Positions 6,119-7,025 of a stretch of 7,025 bases of DNA are shown here, one piece after another. The notes beneath the pieces were generated by a model. The model had not been told where the DNA came from. It ran no database searches and saw nothing but the letters and a program-made list of their open reading frames with translations. The position numbers and the translations under genes are program-made. This stretch comes from DASUKM01 sp036278735 (GTDB lineage: Bacteria; Acidobacteriota; Vicinamibacteria; Vicinamibacterales; 2-12-FULL-66-21): contig DASUKM010000054.1 of NCBI GenBank assembly GCA_036278735.1, forward strand, positions 1 to 7,025. Direction: 5' to 3'. Within the stretch, counting starts at the first letter, position 1. Each line of letters begins with the position of its first letter.

Positions 6119-7025
6119 GCGGGCGTGCGGCGGACGAACCAGATCGCGACCGCGACCACCGCGGCCGCGAGCGCCACGAACAGCCCGGCCTCCATCAGCT
6201 GGAACGTCCAGAACCGTCCGCTCGGCTGGTACGAGATCACGCGCTTCCAGCCGAGCGTGACCAGGTACGTGTGCGGGTCGATGCCGGCCTGCTGGGCGTG
6301 CAGCACCGCGAGATCCTCGCGACCCGCGCTGATCGCCCTACCCCCCGCGTCGACCAGGGTGTCGCTCAGCACCCAGTCGCCGATCCGGCGGCCGCTGTCG
6401 TCCGCCACGACCGTCCGGTGGAGGGGCGCGAGGAAATGCGGGCGCAGGAACTCCAGCACCGCCAGCCGGGTGGCGGCGAAGACGACGAGCGTCACCGACA
6501 TCGCGGCGACGGTTCGGCGCAGCAGCAACCCGGCCAGCACCCCGACCGCGAGCGCGAACAGCGCGTAGGCCGGCACGACGAGACCCTCGAGGTCGAATCC
6601 CTGCGGCCCCATCCGCCCCTCGAGCGTGTCGAACGGCCCGCGCCACCACATCACCAGCGCACTCGCCCCCGCCCCGCCGAGGACGGTGGCGCCGGCCAGC
6701 AGCGCCGTCTTCGACAGCAGCCAGCGCTGCCGTGTGACGCCCTGCGTCCACGCGAAGCGGTGCGTGCCGTGCTCGAGCTCGCGCGCGAGCAGCGGCGCGC
6801 CGACGAACAGCCCCGCGAGCGCCGGCAGCAAAGCCAGCCCGCGCACGGCGGCCGCCCAGCCGTCGAACTCGGCCTGGAAGTGACGGACGATCAGGTCGCA
6901 GCCGGAGCGCGCCGACGGCGGCAGGCAGCCCGAGAGCGCGTCGCGGTGGTAGGCCGCCCGGATCGGCAGGTGCGTGCCGAGCGCGGCGAGCGCGAGCGCG
7001 GCGAGGAGCCCGACGCCCGCGAGCA
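6115..7025 (-). CDS. ABC-2 type transporter permease, actinobacterial family (5' partial)
   Basis: The frame is open from the window edge to TGA 6115-6117, so the N-terminus lies beyond 7025. The GTG at 6844-6846 is an internal valine, not the start: upstream codons continue with a membrane-like stretch (LAGVGLLAALALAALG), then an extracytoplasmic loop with two cysteines (SGCLPP, SGCDL) and VRHFQAEFDGW. Next come LLPALAGLFVGAPLLARELE and HGTHRFAWTQGVTRQRWL, hallmarks of a family of ABC-2 permeases encoded beside a separate ATPase in actinobacteria. Further hydrophobic segments, a large loop with ADDSGRRIGDWVLSDTLVDAGGR, and a last helix ending FVRRTPA follow. The family is usually assigned to export or drug resistance, with substrates mostly unknown. 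The partner ATPase is probably encoded upstream, outside the window. The stop overlaps the GTG of the downstream binding-protein gene by 4 bp, an unusual pairing. Confidence 0.85.
   Translation of the reverse strand, partial: LAGVGLLAALALAALGTHLPIRAAYHRDALSGCLPPSARSGCDLIVRHFQAEFDGWAAAVRGLALLPALAGLFVGAPLLARELEHGTHRFAWTQGVTRQRWLLSKTALLAGATVLGGAGASALVMWWRGPFDTLEGRMGPQGFDLEGLVVPAYALFALAVGVLAGLLLRRTVAAMSVTLVVFAATRLAVLEFLRPHFLAPLHRTVVADDSGRRIGDWVLSDTLVDAGGRAISAGREDLAVLHAQQAGIDPHTYLVTLGWKRVISYQPSGRFWTFQLMEAGLFVALAAAVVAVAIWFVRRTPA

Noticed and set aside
5309..6568. Long open frame on the + strand opposite the second receptor and ABC-2 permease genes (419 codons)
   Set aside because: It spans two real minus-strand genes and its product is arginine-rich, low in complexity and unlike any known family.
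6844..6846. GTG as start of the ABC-2 permease
   Set aside because: The frame stays open to the window edge and the upstream codons encode the expected membrane segment and loop of the family, so the real start lies outside.
1..7025. CRISPR array, tRNA, insertion sequence or phage module
   Set aside because: No regularly spaced repeats, cloverleaf-type sequence, transposase motifs or terminal repeats were seen on either strand.

Overview
This window is very GC-rich bacterial DNA with GTG as well as ATG starts, AGGAGG-type ribosome binding sites and tightly packed genes. It looks like a high-GC Actinomycetota chromosome. The ABC-2 permease at the right edge belongs to a family I know mainly from actinobacteria, and the sugar-binding proteins resemble ones I associate with Thermoleophilia. 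That placement is inference from family resemblance; there is no rRNA or other taxonomic marker here.

Layout, left to right. (1) Positions 1-1778, + strand: the 3' part of a large gene for a secreted multidomain protein, with FG-GAP/VCBS repeats, then an ASPIC/UnbV domain, then a vanadium-haloperoxidase-like (PAP2-fold) domain. The C-terminal domain keeps the first vanadate-binding motif, but both expected active-site histidines appear to be replaced, so it looks like a pseudoenzyme. (2) Positions 1800-4992, - strand: a complete importer operon of the ribose/xylose class, read right to left. It encodes a xylose-type periplasmic binding protein, a single-domain ABC ATPase and a XylH-type permease. 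A candidate promoter lies just upstream, an 11-bp hairpin lies between the binding-protein and ATPase genes, and the ATPase stop overlaps the permease start (ATGA). (3) Positions 5084-7025, - strand: an ABC-2 type permease gene cut by the window edge, whose stop overlaps (GTGA) the start of a second sugar-type binding-protein gene.

How the genes fit together. Group 2 is self-contained and should import a pentose or similar monosaccharide, with the binding protein delivering ligand to a homodimeric permease and ATPase. Group 3 is odder: an importer-type binding protein is translationally coupled to an exporter-type permease and sits directly upstream of a complete sugar importer. It may be a second receptor for that importer, a ligand sensor, or the product of a local rearrangement. 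The fusion gene in group 1 converges on the importer operon with only 21 bp between stop codons and has no evident functional link to it.

No gene-free stretch exceeds 91 bp. I see no tRNA, rRNA, CRISPR array, insertion sequence or phage gene. The most notable items are the apparently inactive haloperoxidase-like domain in its unusual fusion, and the coupling of a solute receptor to an ABC-2 permease.
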